DNA of 64,000 bases from positions 1 to 64,000 of the forward strand of contig JAKQDD010000118.1 of the NCBI GenBank assembly GCA_029556615.1, read 5' to 3'. Position 1 is the first letter of the stretch; each line of letters opens with the position of its first letter. Shown here piece by piece: positions 42,324 through 50,775 of the stretch. This stretch comes from Verrucomicrobiota bacterium (GTDB lineage: Bacteria > Verrucomicrobiota > Verrucomicrobiia > Limisphaerales > J093). A program made the position numbers and the translations under genes. Below the pieces are notes generated by a model, which ran no database searches, was not told where the DNA came from, and saw only the letters and a list, made by a program, of their open reading frames with translations.

Positions 42324-42535
42324 CAGGTTGGCAGCGGGAGGCGGGCTTGCTCGGGGCGGGCTGGCGGGCGAGGGGACCAATCGATGGCCGCGGCCACGGT
42401 GCGACGCATGCGTTCGAACCACCATGGAGCGCGGGCGATCCGCGCTTCGGGGCAAGGCGAGGGTGTGGTCGTGCCGTTCAAACCGAGCTCGAGCTGGCGG
42501 CCCTGCATTGTCCGCTGAGAGTTCTGATGTTCCAT
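42320..42535 (-). CDS. small conserved-looking hypothetical protein
   Basis: ATG 42535 encodes 71 residues: MEHQNSQRTMQGRQLELGLN, then GTTTPSPCPEARIARAPWWF, ERMRRTVAAAIDWSPRPPAR and PEQARLPLPTC. The aromatic-rich WWFERMRR...IDWSPRPPARPEQ core looks coding and recalls short proteins I have seen in other verrucomicrobial genomes, though I cannot name the family. It lies 60 bp downstream of the PHP gene on the same strand. The TAG stop is provided by the right-hand CTAG of repeat copy G. Confidence 0.6.
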   Translation of the reverse strand: MEHQNSQRTMQGRQLELGLNGTTTPSPCPEARIARAPWWFERMRRTVAAAIDWSPRPPARPEQARLPLPTC

Positions 42536-42594
42536 GCGTGCAGGGTCGCATGGGGGGTATGACAAATACGGTCAGTGGGGGGGCGCGGAAGCGG

Positions 42595-43398
42595 TCACAG
42601 GGGTACGGGGGTCGAGCGTCGGCGCTGGAAGCGGAGGGCATGGGTGTAGCCGGTTTGGCGTGCGAAGGCGACGGCGCGATCGAAGTCGGCGCCGACTTCG
42701 CCGGGCGCGTGGGCATCGGAGCCGAACGTGATGGGAATGCCGAGGCTGGCGGCGGCGGCGAGCAACTGGGGGTTGGGGTACATTTCGGCGCAGTCCTTGC
42801 GGAGTCCGGCGGTATTGATCTCGAGGGCGGCGCCGGCGGCGCGTGTTGCATCGAGGAACGGCATCGCCAGAGGCAGCCAGTCACGGGCGGGTCGGAACCC
42901 GAACTTTTTGCAGAGGTCGGCATGGCCGATGATATCGAAGAGGCGGGAAGCGGCGGCTTGGGTCAGGCGTTCGAAGTAGAGGGTCCAGACTTCGAAGGGA
43001 TCGCGGTTGCGCCAGCGGGACACTTTCGCGGGGTTGTCGATGTCCCATGCGCGATCGATGTAGTGGACGGAGCCGATGAAATAGTCCCAGGGATGGCGTG
43101 CGGCGAGGTCGCGGATCCAGTCTTCGTGATCGGGGAGGTAATCCACCTCGAGCCCGAGGCGGACCACGAGGGTGGGGTGGTCATGCCGGGCGCGAGCGAC
43201 GGCGTCGACGTAGCCATCGAGCTGATCGAGGCGCATCCGCCAGTCGTCGAAGTCATCGCGCGGCATGGGGTTGTGATCGGAGAATCCGATTTCGGGGAGG
43301 CCGCGGGCGACGGCGACGGCGGCGAGGGCGGAGGGTTCGCCTGTGGCGTGGCGGCAGAGCGGGGTGTGCAGGTGGTAATCGGCGGGCAGGGTTGTCAT
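42595..43398 (-). CDS. PHP-family phosphatase, histidinol-phosphatase (HisK/HisJ)-like
   Basis: From ATG 43398 the protein (267 aa) shows the PHP metal motifs in order: YHLHTPLCRHATG, SDHNPMP, LEVDYLPDHEDWI, YFIGSVHYID, DIIGHADLCKKF, ALEINTAGLRK and FGSDAHAPGEVG. This matches histidinol-phosphatases of the PHP type, which complete the penultimate steps of histidine synthesis; hisH is elsewhere in the window. Its ATG overlaps the sulfatase stop (ATGA), so the two are translationally coupled, an association without an obvious common pathway. Other PHP hydrolases remain possible. Confidence 0.88.
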   Translation of the reverse strand: MTTLPADYHLHTPLCRHATGEPSALAAVAVARGLPEIGFSDHNPMPRDDFDDWRMRLDQLDGYVDAVARARHDHPTLVVRLGLEVDYLPDHEDWIRDLAARHPWDYFIGSVHYIDRAWDIDNPAKVSRWRNRDPFEVWTLYFERLTQAAASRLFDIIGHADLCKKFGFRPARDWLPLAMPFLDATRAAGAALEINTAGLRKDCAEMYPNPQLLAAAASLGIPITFGSDAHAPGEVGADFDRAVAFARQTGYTHALRFQRRRSTPVPL

Positions 43399-44867
43399 CG
43401 GGGTGGCAAGTAAGGGGTGGCCCAGTTCTGCCGAATCAGGGCTTTGAGATCGGACACGGTGGACGCGTGGTCCGGGTGGCTGGCGAGGTTGTGGCGTTCC
43501 TCCGGGTCCGATTGGCAGTCGTAGAGTTGTGCGCCGCGGTTGCCGTTGTCCCACTCCGTGTAGCGCCAGCGTTCGGTGCGGACGCTGTAGCCGGGGAATC
43601 CGCCGCGCCAGACCTGGGTGAAGGCGGGTTTGCTCCAGGCGGCTTGGGGGTTGTCGAGCAAGGGGCGGAGGCTGTGGCCTGCGAGCTGGTGTCTGGGGGT
43701 GAGGCCGCAGAGATCGGCGAGGGTGGGATAGAGGTCGAGCAATTCGACAGTGCGACGGCACGCCTGGCCCTTGGCCTTCTGTTGCGGGGCGGCCACGATG
43801 AGGGGGACGCGTGCTGAGTTCTCGAAGAGGCTCTGTTTCTTCCAGAGGCCGAGCTCGCCGACATGGTAGCCGTTGTCGCTCCAGAACACGACGAGGGTTT
43901 GGCTCGCCAGGTTGAGCCGGTCGAGGGCGTCGAGGAGCCGGCCGACCTGGGCGTCGACGAACGCGATGGAGGCCCAGTAGGCTTGTTTAGCCTCGCGGGC
44001 CTGGGTTTCGGTGACACCGAACCGGGGCCAGGGCGACGTGGAGGCGAGGGACGGTTTGGGCACGGCGTCCTGGAAGCCGAGGGGGATGGCGGGCATGCGC
44101 ACGTGCTCGATCGGGGTCTGGTCGAAGTACTTCTTGGGGGCGACGTAGGGGCAGTGGGGCCGGTAGAAGCCGCAGGCGATGAAGAAGGGGCGATCGCGGT
44201 GTTGCTCGAGCAGGCGGATGGCCTCGGTGGCGCCGATCCCATCGGTTTGTTCCTCGTCGGTGCCGTCGGCCTGCAGAAAGCTCAGCGAACTGCCCAGGCC
44301 GCGGCGGGGCGTATGGTTGGTGAGCCGGGATTCTTCGGTCTTGTCCCTGCCGCGCGGATTGACGACGGAGTCCCAGGAGGCGGGGTCGTCGAGGCCGCTG
44401 GTTCCGATGTCGCCGGGCACGCCGTAGTGATAGATTTTTCCGACGCGTGCGGCGACATAGCCGTGAGCACGGAACAACTGCGGCAGGGTGACGACATCGG
44501 GCAGGACGGTGCGGAAGTGCTTTTTCAGGTCGAACACCTGGGTTGTGTCCGGGCGCAGGCCGGTCATCAGGGAAGTGCGGCTTGGACTGCAGAGGGGAAA
44601 CTGGCAATAGGCGCGCTCGAACCGGGTTCCACGGGCTGCCAGGCGGTCGAGGTTGGGGGTTTTGACGAGCGGATGGCCGTAGCAGCCGAGGTCGCAATTC
44701 AGGTCATCGGTGGCGACGAAGAGGACGTTGAGTTTGGGCTGCGGCGACTGGGCGGCCCGGGCGGGAAAGAGCATTGCCAGCAGGCCGAGGACGCCCAGGA
44801 GGAGTATTGCTGCGCCCGCGGGTGGGGCGGCGGCTTTTGGCGTGGGGGGTGGCAGCGGTGTTTTCAT
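43395..44867 (-). CDS. secreted sulfatase, iduronate-2-sulfatase-like
   Basis: The 490-residue protein has a signal peptide (AAILLLGVLGLLAMLFPARA) and an alkaline-phosphatase-fold sulfatase: VLFVATDDLNCDLGCYGHPL with the metal Asp pair, FPLCSPSRTSLMTGLRPDTT with the formylglycine Cys93 in CSPSR, and VFWSDNGYHVGELGLWKKQS for the second metal site. This arrangement resembles family S1_7 iduronate-2-sulfatase. It removes sulfate from polysaccharides, probably marine or mucin-type; the formylglycine-generating enzyme is not in the window. It overlaps the PHP gene. Confidence 0.93.
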   Translation of the reverse strand: MKTPLPPPTPKAAAPPAGAAILLLGVLGLLAMLFPARAAQSPQPKLNVLFVATDDLNCDLGCYGHPLVKTPNLDRLAARGTRFERAYCQFPLCSPSRTSLMTGLRPDTTQVFDLKKHFRTVLPDVVTLPQLFRAHGYVAARVGKIYHYGVPGDIGTSGLDDPASWDSVVNPRGRDKTEESRLTNHTPRRGLGSSLSFLQADGTDEEQTDGIGATEAIRLLEQHRDRPFFIACGFYRPHCPYVAPKKYFDQTPIEHVRMPAIPLGFQDAVPKPSLASTSPWPRFGVTETQAREAKQAYWASIAFVDAQVGRLLDALDRLNLASQTLVVFWSDNGYHVGELGLWKKQSLFENSARVPLIVAAPQQKAKGQACRRTVELLDLYPTLADLCGLTPRHQLAGHSLRPLLDNPQAAWSKPAFTQVWRGGFPGYSVRTERWRYTEWDNGNRGAQLYDCQSDPEERHNLASHPDHASTVSDLKALIRQNWATPYLPPR

Positions 44868-45041
44868 GGGTTTGTCGTGGGATGGTATGCGGCAGGGAGT
44901 GTGTCGACAACCCCTTTGCGGACCGGAGGCCGCTGGGGAACATCATGCGGTTCGGCTCGACTGAGGTCGCCGAAGTCCGTGCCTGCGCCAAAGACACCTT
45001 GCCGCGAACGTGACCGTATTGGCGAATTGGACCGCTTAGTT

Positions 45042-46646
45042 CTAGGGCGGACTCCCCGGCGCCAACGCGCGGGTCTGAGCCTTGAGGAAGGCTTCTCCCA
45101 CGGGCGAAAGACGGTCGCCGCGGCCCCAGCGCTCTCGCAATTGCCCGCGGCCGAAGCTGAGCAGATGACCGCGTGGAACGAACGTGCCGAAGGTCCAAAC
45201 CAGGACTGCTTCCGCCTCGACCCGGCGAGCGAAATCGGCGGCGAGGTTGATCCAGGCAGCGTCCTGATCCCAGCGTCGCTGTCCGCACAAGGCCCAGCCG
45301 TTGTAGGTTTCTGCGATCCAGAAGGCCTTGCCGTTCTGGAGGGGGTGGCCGTAGGCGCGCAAGCGGTCTTCGGTCTGATGGAAGTGCTCGGGTGCATAGA
45401 TCTCGACGGACAGGATGTCCAACTCCGGTAGGTTCTTGAGGCGTGTCCACACCTCCCATTCCGGTTCCTTATTGGGGGTCACCAGCAGGCAGAGGCCGGT
45501 TTGGGTTGCGGGGTTGATTGACTTCACCAAGCGACACAGGTCTGCCAGTTGGGCGGCCCAGGCGTCCGCGGAGAATCGGGTGTGTTGGGCGAGCGCGAAG
45601 TGGTGGTACGACATCGGTTCGCAGGCGACGATGTAGACCTTGGGCTGATATCGGCGTTGGTAGTACTCGATCCGCTGCCGCTGAAAGCGACAGAAGGCGG
45701 GCCAATCCAACCTGTGCGTGCGCAAGGCTTGGGGGTGCTGCGTATCCACCAGGACCAACTCCATTCCCGTGTTTCGGACTTCGGTTAGGAAGAGGTCATC
45801 AAGACGTTCCTGGTCGGGTCGGGATTCGAGCAAGTGGTCGCCCGACGCGCCCAAGCGTACATAGCGAGCGCCTGCTGCCGCGATCGACGCCAAGTCGGCC
45901 TTGGCGTCTGCCAGGGTCCGGTCGAGGATGCGCTGCCGACCGACCGCGTTTCGTGTGGACTCGGCCCCGTGCTGGGTCAGCTCATAGCCAAGGAACACCA
46001 GCGAGCAGGCTCCCCAAGCTGTTGGTCCTGCGATTTCACCAGCAGGTGGTGCATAGCGGCGGGCGAGTTCCTGGATCTGTCGGCCGCGGTGTTGGGAGAC
46101 GCCATGAGGAATGGCGAGGGTGCAGAGCACCAGGAGGGCCAAGGGTGCCGCCGTGCCTGGGACAAGAGCCCACGTGGACCGTCGGAGTCCGGGTGCGTGA
46201 GGCAATGATCCGCGGCGGATGGCGGCGACGGTGCGCCCGAGCAGCACAATGGCGAGGGCGGCGGTCAGAACCGCCCATGCGAGACAAACCGGGATGCTGA
46301 CCGTCGGGATCAGGAACAGCAGGACCACGGCTCCGCCCGCGGTGGCGTTCCAGTCCACGGCCAGGCGGAACCAGAGCCAGGCCCAGGCCAGGGTGAGTCC
46401 GATCAACATGATCGATTGCCGACGGGCGGCACCGGGCAGCGCCAGCATGGTCCAGAGTCCGACTCCCGTGGCTGCTACGCCGGTGCCGCTGGCGCTGGGG
46501 TTGGCGAAGCCGATCCCAACGATCGCGGTCGTCAGACCGAGCAGCATCGTCAGGGTGCCCGCAGACAGTGCGAGAAGGGAGACTCCCAGGCTCCTGGGGG
46601 CGGTGGTCTTTGGGGCGGCGGCGCTGCTGTCTGCGGTCGATGGCAT
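45042..46646 (-). CDS. membrane-anchored protein with C-terminal glycosidase-like TIM-barrel domain
   Basis: From ATG 46646 the protein (534 aa) has about five hydrophobic segments in the first 180 residues (SLGVSLLALSAGTLTMLLG, TGVGLWTMLALPG, LIGLTLAWAWLWFRLAV, VVLLFLIPTVSIPVCLAW, APLALLVLCTLAI). After residue about 200 the sequence changes to a soluble region: GARYVRLGASGDHL, MELVLVDTQHPQAL, PKVYIVACEPMSYHHFA, LDILSVEIYAPEHF and KAFWIAETYNGWAL, the Glu positions of which resemble those of clan GH-A glycosidases. The alternative start at 46715 lies inside a terminator and is rejected. No defined family is recognised; a membrane-tethered glycosidase is a reasonable guess. Confidence 0.65.
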   Translation of the reverse strand: MPSTADSSAAAPKTTAPRSLGVSLLALSAGTLTMLLGLTTAIVGIGFANPSASGTGVAATGVGLWTMLALPGAARRQSIMLIGLTLAWAWLWFRLAVDWNATAGGAVVLLFLIPTVSIPVCLAWAVLTAALAIVLLGRTVAAIRRGSLPHAPGLRRSTWALVPGTAAPLALLVLCTLAIPHGVSQHRGRQIQELARRYAPPAGEIAGPTAWGACSLVFLGYELTQHGAESTRNAVGRQRILDRTLADAKADLASIAAAGARYVRLGASGDHLLESRPDQERLDDLFLTEVRNTGMELVLVDTQHPQALRTHRLDWPAFCRFQRQRIEYYQRRYQPKVYIVACEPMSYHHFALAQHTRFSADAWAAQLADLCRLVKSINPATQTGLCLLVTPNKEPEWEVWTRLKNLPELDILSVEIYAPEHFHQTEDRLRAYGHPLQNGKAFWIAETYNGWALCGQRRWDQDAAWINLAADFARRVEAEAVLVWTFGTFVPRGHLLSFGRGQLRERWGRGDRLSPVGEAFLKAQTRALAPGSPP

Positions 46647-46688
46647 GGTGCTCGAGGGTGACGCAACCACGGTTGACTTCTCCAGTGC

Positions 46689-46721
46689 AAAAAAAAGCGA
46701 CCGTGCCTGGGGCACGGTCGC
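46689..46721 (-). terminator. intrinsic terminator after the LamG gene
   Basis: GCGACCGTGCC and GGCACGGTCGC form an 11-bp stem with a 3-nt loop; on the minus strand it is followed by eight T residues (46696-46689). It lies 38 bp beyond the LamG-protein stop and is the strongest terminator in the window. Confidence 0.93.
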
Positions 46722-46758
46722 GTGCGTTATGCGCCTGATGAGGCGCGTCGATCAGGGA

Positions 46759-49700
46759 TTACTGACGGACCCGGTAGAACACGCGGCCGGGGCCGGCTGT
46801 GACCTTGAAGACCGGGGCGCTGGCGCCTTGAACAGTCGTCCAGCCGCTGGCGTTCTTCAGGTCGGTATTGGATTCGAGTGTGCCCGCCTGCCAGGCGACG
46901 ATCAGGTCGGCACCGGCGGGGGCGATGGTGAGCTTGACGGGGCCGTAGACGTCGAAGCTCTGGTTGGCATCTTGAGCGGCGTTGTAGATGCTGAGGGCTT
47001 CATAGGAACTGAGCGCCCGGCGCCAGATGCCGACATCATCGAGGTCGAAGGTTGCCGAGCCGTAGTACCCAAGGGGGTCCTGGCCGATGGTGATATCGTA
47101 GCCGGAGGCGAGTGTCCCCAGGCCTGCGATCGACCAGGAGCCTGCGAAGGCGCCGTCGACGTAGACCAGGGCCTCTTCCTGGGTGCGGTCCACGACTCCG
47201 ATCACATTGTGCCAGGTGCCGTCGTTGATGGTCGGGCAACCGGGAACGGGATCGCGCAGGTAGGTGCCGGTATTGGCGGTGCTGGCGAGGGACCATTCGA
47301 TTTTGCCGGCCGTGGCGCTGTCGGTGAAGACCCAGCCGATCTGCCAGGTGGAGTTGACGGCGTTGCCGATGATGGGCACGTCGTTGAAGCCGGAGGAGTA
47401 TCGCAGCCAGAACGACACCGTGAAGCTCGCGGTTTCATCGAAGGTGAGGTCCATGGCGGGATCATAGACTTGGAGGTAATTATCGCCGGGGACGGTGGCG
47501 ATGTGGACTCCCTGTCCCACCTTGCCGGCGACGAAGTTCGGCGAGCCGACGGCGTAGGCGTAGTTGCCACGGCCGGAGCTGTCGTCGAAGTTGCCATCGA
47601 AGCGCAGGTGCAGCACGAGGTTGTCGGTCAGATTGGCGAAGGTGGGCTCGGGCAGCACGGTGAGCGTGGCGGGCGCGCTGTTGACGGTGCCGACGCCGTT
47701 GCTGACCGTGACGCTGTAGCTTCCGGTGTCGGCAAAGCCAGCGCTGGGGATGATCAAGGCAGGCCCGGTGGCGCCGTCGATGGGGACTCCGTCCTTCTTC
47801 CACTGGTAGTTGATCGGCAAGCTGCCCGCTGCGCCGACTTTCAGGGTGGCTACGCCGTCCACGACCGCGACTTGGGGAACGGGCTCCGCGGTGATGAACG
47901 GTGCGGTGGTGGTGCCGTACGCAGCCTGGGCGTACATGGCGGCGATCGTGTCTGCCGACAGGATCTTATCGTAGACGACGACCTCGTCGATGGCTCCATC
48001 GAAGACCTGGCCGGCCCACTGGTTCTTGCCGATCCAGAAGGTCGAGTTGCCCTTGTTGAGGGCGGAGGCGAGTGTCGAGCTGACGAAGCGGCCGTTCACA
48101 TAGAACCTGGCGCCGTCGGCTGCACCGGGCGCGAACGTGACGGCGACGTGCTGCCATTCTCCCACGGTCAGGGCGGCGCCGGAGCTGCTATGATCGACAA
48201 GACCGGGCGTGGTGAACCGCACTTCACTGTTGTAGAGCTTAAGCGCCCAACTGGCGTTCTCGCCGGCGATGGCCCTGTCGCCGGCCAGGGCATTGGGTTT
48301 GACCCATGCGGCGACGGAGATCGGCCCCGACAATCCAAGGCTGCCGCCTTCGACGTAGGCGTCTGCACCATCGAACGCGTAGGCGGTATTGGCGGTCTCA
48401 AAGCCTGGATACGGAGGGGCGGCTGGACCGGCGGTGCTGGGGGTGACGTTGTTAAAGACGAGACCATCGTGGCCGCCCGCGAAGTCGTAGGCGGTTGTGC
48501 CGGCGGTCTCATTGAAGCGCCAATAGGCGACCGGATCCGCGTCGACCACGGCCTCTTCGTAGGTGCCGGCAGCGGGCGTGATCAGGGTCAGGGTTGCGGT
48601 GGTACTGGTGCGGGTGCCGGCGACGTTGGCGACACTCACCGTGTAGGCGCCGGCTTCAGCGGCGGTGCAACCGGCGATGACGAGGGTGGCGTTGGTTGCT
48701 CCGGTGATATTGGCGCCGGCGTGTTTCCACTGGTAGGTCATGGGCTGGGTGCCGCTGGTTGCGACGGTGAAGCTCGCGGTACCCCCCGGATAGACGGAGC
48801 GCGAGGCGGGCTGGAAGTCAATCGTTGGCGGCACGGCCGGATCCACGGTTACGGTGACGCCCGCGCTGGTGACCATGCCAGCGGCGTTGCTGATGACCAC
48901 ATCATAGGTCCCCGTGTCGCTCACCGCGGCTGCCGGCTTGGAATAGACGTAGTCGGTTGCGCCCGGCAGGTTGACGCCGTTGAGACGCCACTGGTAGGAC
49001 ATGGGCAGAGAACCGGCGACGTTCGGGGTGAGGGTAAAGGACGTGGTGGCGTAGATGGTGCCGGCGGGGCTGACGGCCGGGGGATCGGACACCATGTACG
49101 GCGCGGTGCTCGAGCCGGTTGCGGTGAGGTAGAGGCTGATGATACGTCCCGCGTTCAGGACTTTGTCAAAGACCGCCACTTCATCGATCGCCCCGTTGAA
49201 CTCCTGGCCGGCCCACTGGTTCTTGCCGATCCAGAATGCCGTCGTGCCCCTATTCAGTGCCGAAGCTTCGATGGGCGGTTCGATGGCCATGCCATTGAGG
49301 TAGAAGCTGGCACCGCCGACGGTGCTGGGGTCGAACGTGACGGCCACGTGCTGCCAGGCCTCGGCCTGGACGCCGGCGCCGGAGGTGGTGTGGTCCACGA
49401 TGCCCGGAGTGGTGAACCGGAGTTCGGTGTCCAGCAGCTTGAAGGCGTAGCTGGTGTTTTCACCGGCGATGGCCCGGTCCCCCGCCAGGACGCTGGGCTT
49501 CACCCATGCGAGCATCGTCAGGGGTCCAGCCAATCCCAGGCTGTCGGCCTGAACGTAGCTCGACGCCGTTCCGTCGAAGGCGGCGGCCTTGTTGTTGGCT
49601 TCCAGGCCAGGATAGGCGCCGCCGGAAGGCCCCTCGACGTTGGTGACGCCGATGTAATCGCCGTCGGCGGCGGTTCCCAGGGAGCCGGCATTGGCGGCGA

Positions 49701-50577
49701 TCGGGAACACTCGCACCGGCTCGTTGAGGCGCCAGTAGCCGACCGGGGCATCCTGCTGGATCTGGTTGGCGTAACCCGCGGGATTGTCGGTGCGCGCCGC
49801 GAAGTGGGCGGCGATTTGGCCGGCGGTGAGGGCTGTGCTGTAGAAGGCCACTTCATCCACCGCGCCGTCAAACGTGCGATTGGGAGACGCGGTGGACCCG
49901 ACGAAGAAGGCAGCGTCTGTATTCGGTTCGTAATTGCCGACCCCGGTGGCCACTTGAACGCCGTTCACGTAGAGGGTCATTGTGCCGGCAGGGAGCGCCG
50001 TCGGCGTGAAAACGCCCACCACATGCTGCCACTCGTTTGGGGCGACGACGCCGCCATTAATCAACGAAGCCGTGGTGCTGCTGCCCACGCCGACGCGGAA
50101 CTGCCAGGAGGCTGCGTTCTGGTAGAACAAGTAGCCGAGGCGGCCCGTGACGAAGCTCATGGAGCTGACCGGCGAGAGCAGGGAGGCGGTGTTATTGCTG
50201 GGTTTGGCCCAGAACTCGATGGTGAAGGGGCCATTGGGATTGAGCGCCGGGTCATTGGGCACGCGCATGGAGCCGAAATAGGATGTGCCCAGAGTCGGGT
50301 TGCTGAAGCCGACGGCGGCGTCGCCGGCAACAGCGCCTTCGACCGACCGCAGGACGGTATCGTAGTATCGTCCGGTGCCGGGTGCGCCCAGCGAACCGAG
50401 GTTCGCGGCCGTGTCGTATTCCGGCGCCGAGACGTTCTCGTTGAATCGCCAGTAAGCCAGCGGTTGTTGGGCCAGGACTTCCGTGGGGTAGTCGGCGCGA
50501 CAGGACATGACAGCGCCGCACCAGACGGCGGCCATGCCGGCCGCCGAGAGGAGTTGATGGAGGCAGGTTCTTTTCAC
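46759..50577 (-). CDS. large secreted LamG/Ig-like surface protein
   Basis: A GTG at 50577 gives 1272 residues with a signal peptide (LLSAAGMAAVWCGAVMSCRA). Four concanavalin-like LamG domains (FTIEFWAKPSN, LTMLAWVKPSVL, ISVAAWVKPNAL and FTVSFWLRYSS) alternate with three Ig-like domains marked by YQWRLNG, YQWKHAG and YQWKKDG. LamG 2 and 3 share long stretches such as LAGDRAIAGEN and FWIGKNQWAGQ, showing an internal duplication. The C-terminus (AWQAGTLESNTDLKNASGWT ... GPGRVFYRVRQ) matches the verrucomicrobial C-terminal sorting-like motif ending FYR. It probably binds glycans on the cell surface. A terminator follows. Confidence 0.88.
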   Translation of the reverse strand: MKRTCLHQLLSAAGMAAVWCGAVMSCRADYPTEVLAQQPLAYWRFNENVSAPEYDTAANLGSLGAPGTGRYYDTVLRSVEGAVAGDAAVGFSNPTLGTSYFGSMRVPNDPALNPNGPFTIEFWAKPSNNTASLLSPVSSMSFVTGRLGYLFYQNAASWQFRVGVGSSTTASLINGGVVAPNEWQHVVGVFTPTALPAGTMTLYVNGVQVATGVGNYEPNTDAAFFVGSTASPNRTFDGAVDEVAFYSTALTAGQIAAHFAARTDNPAGYANQIQQDAPVGYWRLNEPVRVFPIAANAGSLGTAADGDYIGVTNVEGPSGGAYPGLEANNKAAAFDGTASSYVQADSLGLAGPLTMLAWVKPSVLAGDRAIAGENTSYAFKLLDTELRFTTPGIVDHTTSGAGVQAEAWQHVAVTFDPSTVGGASFYLNGMAIEPPIEASALNRGTTAFWIGKNQWAGQEFNGAIDEVAVFDKVLNAGRIISLYLTATGSSTAPYMVSDPPAVSPAGTIYATTSFTLTPNVAGSLPMSYQWRLNGVNLPGATDYVYSKPAAAVSDTGTYDVVISNAAGMVTSAGVTVTVDPAVPPTIDFQPASRSVYPGGTASFTVATSGTQPMTYQWKHAGANITGATNATLVIAGCTAAEAGAYTVSVANVAGTRTSTTATLTLITPAAGTYEEAVVDADPVAYWRFNETAGTTAYDFAGGHDGLVFNNVTPSTAGPAAPPYPGFETANTAYAFDGADAYVEGGSLGLSGPISVAAWVKPNALAGDRAIAGENASWALKLYNSEVRFTTPGLVDHSSSGAALTVGEWQHVAVTFAPGAADGARFYVNGRFVSSTLASALNKGNSTFWIGKNQWAGQVFDGAIDEVVVYDKILSADTIAAMYAQAAYGTTTAPFITAEPVPQVAVVDGVATLKVGAAGSLPINYQWKKDGVPIDGATGPALIIPSAGFADTGSYSVTVSNGVGTVNSAPATLTVLPEPTFANLTDNLVLHLRFDGNFDDSSGRGNYAYAVGSPNFVAGKVGQGVHIATVPGDNYLQVYDPAMDLTFDETASFTVSFWLRYSSGFNDVPIIGNAVNSTWQIGWVFTDSATAGKIEWSLASTANTGTYLRDPVPGCPTINDGTWHNVIGVVDRTQEEALVYVDGAFAGSWSIAGLGTLASGYDITIGQDPLGYYGSATFDLDDVGIWRRALSSYEALSIYNAAQDANQSFDVYGPVKLTIAPAGADLIVAWQAGTLESNTDLKNASGWTTVQGASAPVFKVTAGPGRVFYRVRQ

Positions 50578-50700
50578 GGTTCGCGGGTGTTGATGGGTTG
50601 AGGTTGTTCCGCGCCAGCACAGCGCACGCCACGCTGGGCGCGTGCTGTCTGTGTGTGACCATCTTGATAGTCGAATCCTCAGGTCCTGGCAAGAAGAACT

Positions 50701-50757
50701 GAAGCGATGGCTGGGATTGTGGTCCAGGCTGACGCCGTCGAGGAGGAACACCACGCC
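50701..50757 (-). pseudogene. fragment of an NlpC/P60 gene
   Basis: The minus strand reads GVVFLLDGVSLDHNPSHR over this stretch, matching [19 protein letters not shown] in the intact NlpC/P60 gene at about 52010-52060. The DNA is also alike (GGTCAGGCTGACGCCGT-type core shared with few, mostly third-position, changes), so this is a relict gene copy, not chance. Only about 18 codons remain, squeezed between the pseudopilin stop and the LamG gene. Confidence 0.65.
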
Positions 50758-50775
50758 AGAGTCCTCGACTTCTAG
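50756..50775 (+). repeat. CTAG-element relic, copy H
   Basis: CCAGAGTCCTCGACTTCTAG carries the left arm of the element and little else. It overlaps the 3' end of the pseudopilin gene (stop 50772-50774) and the NlpC relic. Fourteen matching bases alone could be chance, but the intergenic position beside a stop codon fits the family. Confidence 0.45.

Noticed and set aside
46219-50601. 1460-codon open frame on the plus strand opposite the LamG gene
   Set aside because: It is antisense to a protein with clear LamG/Ig domains and has the Gly/Asp/Val-rich composition of a GC-driven shadow frame.
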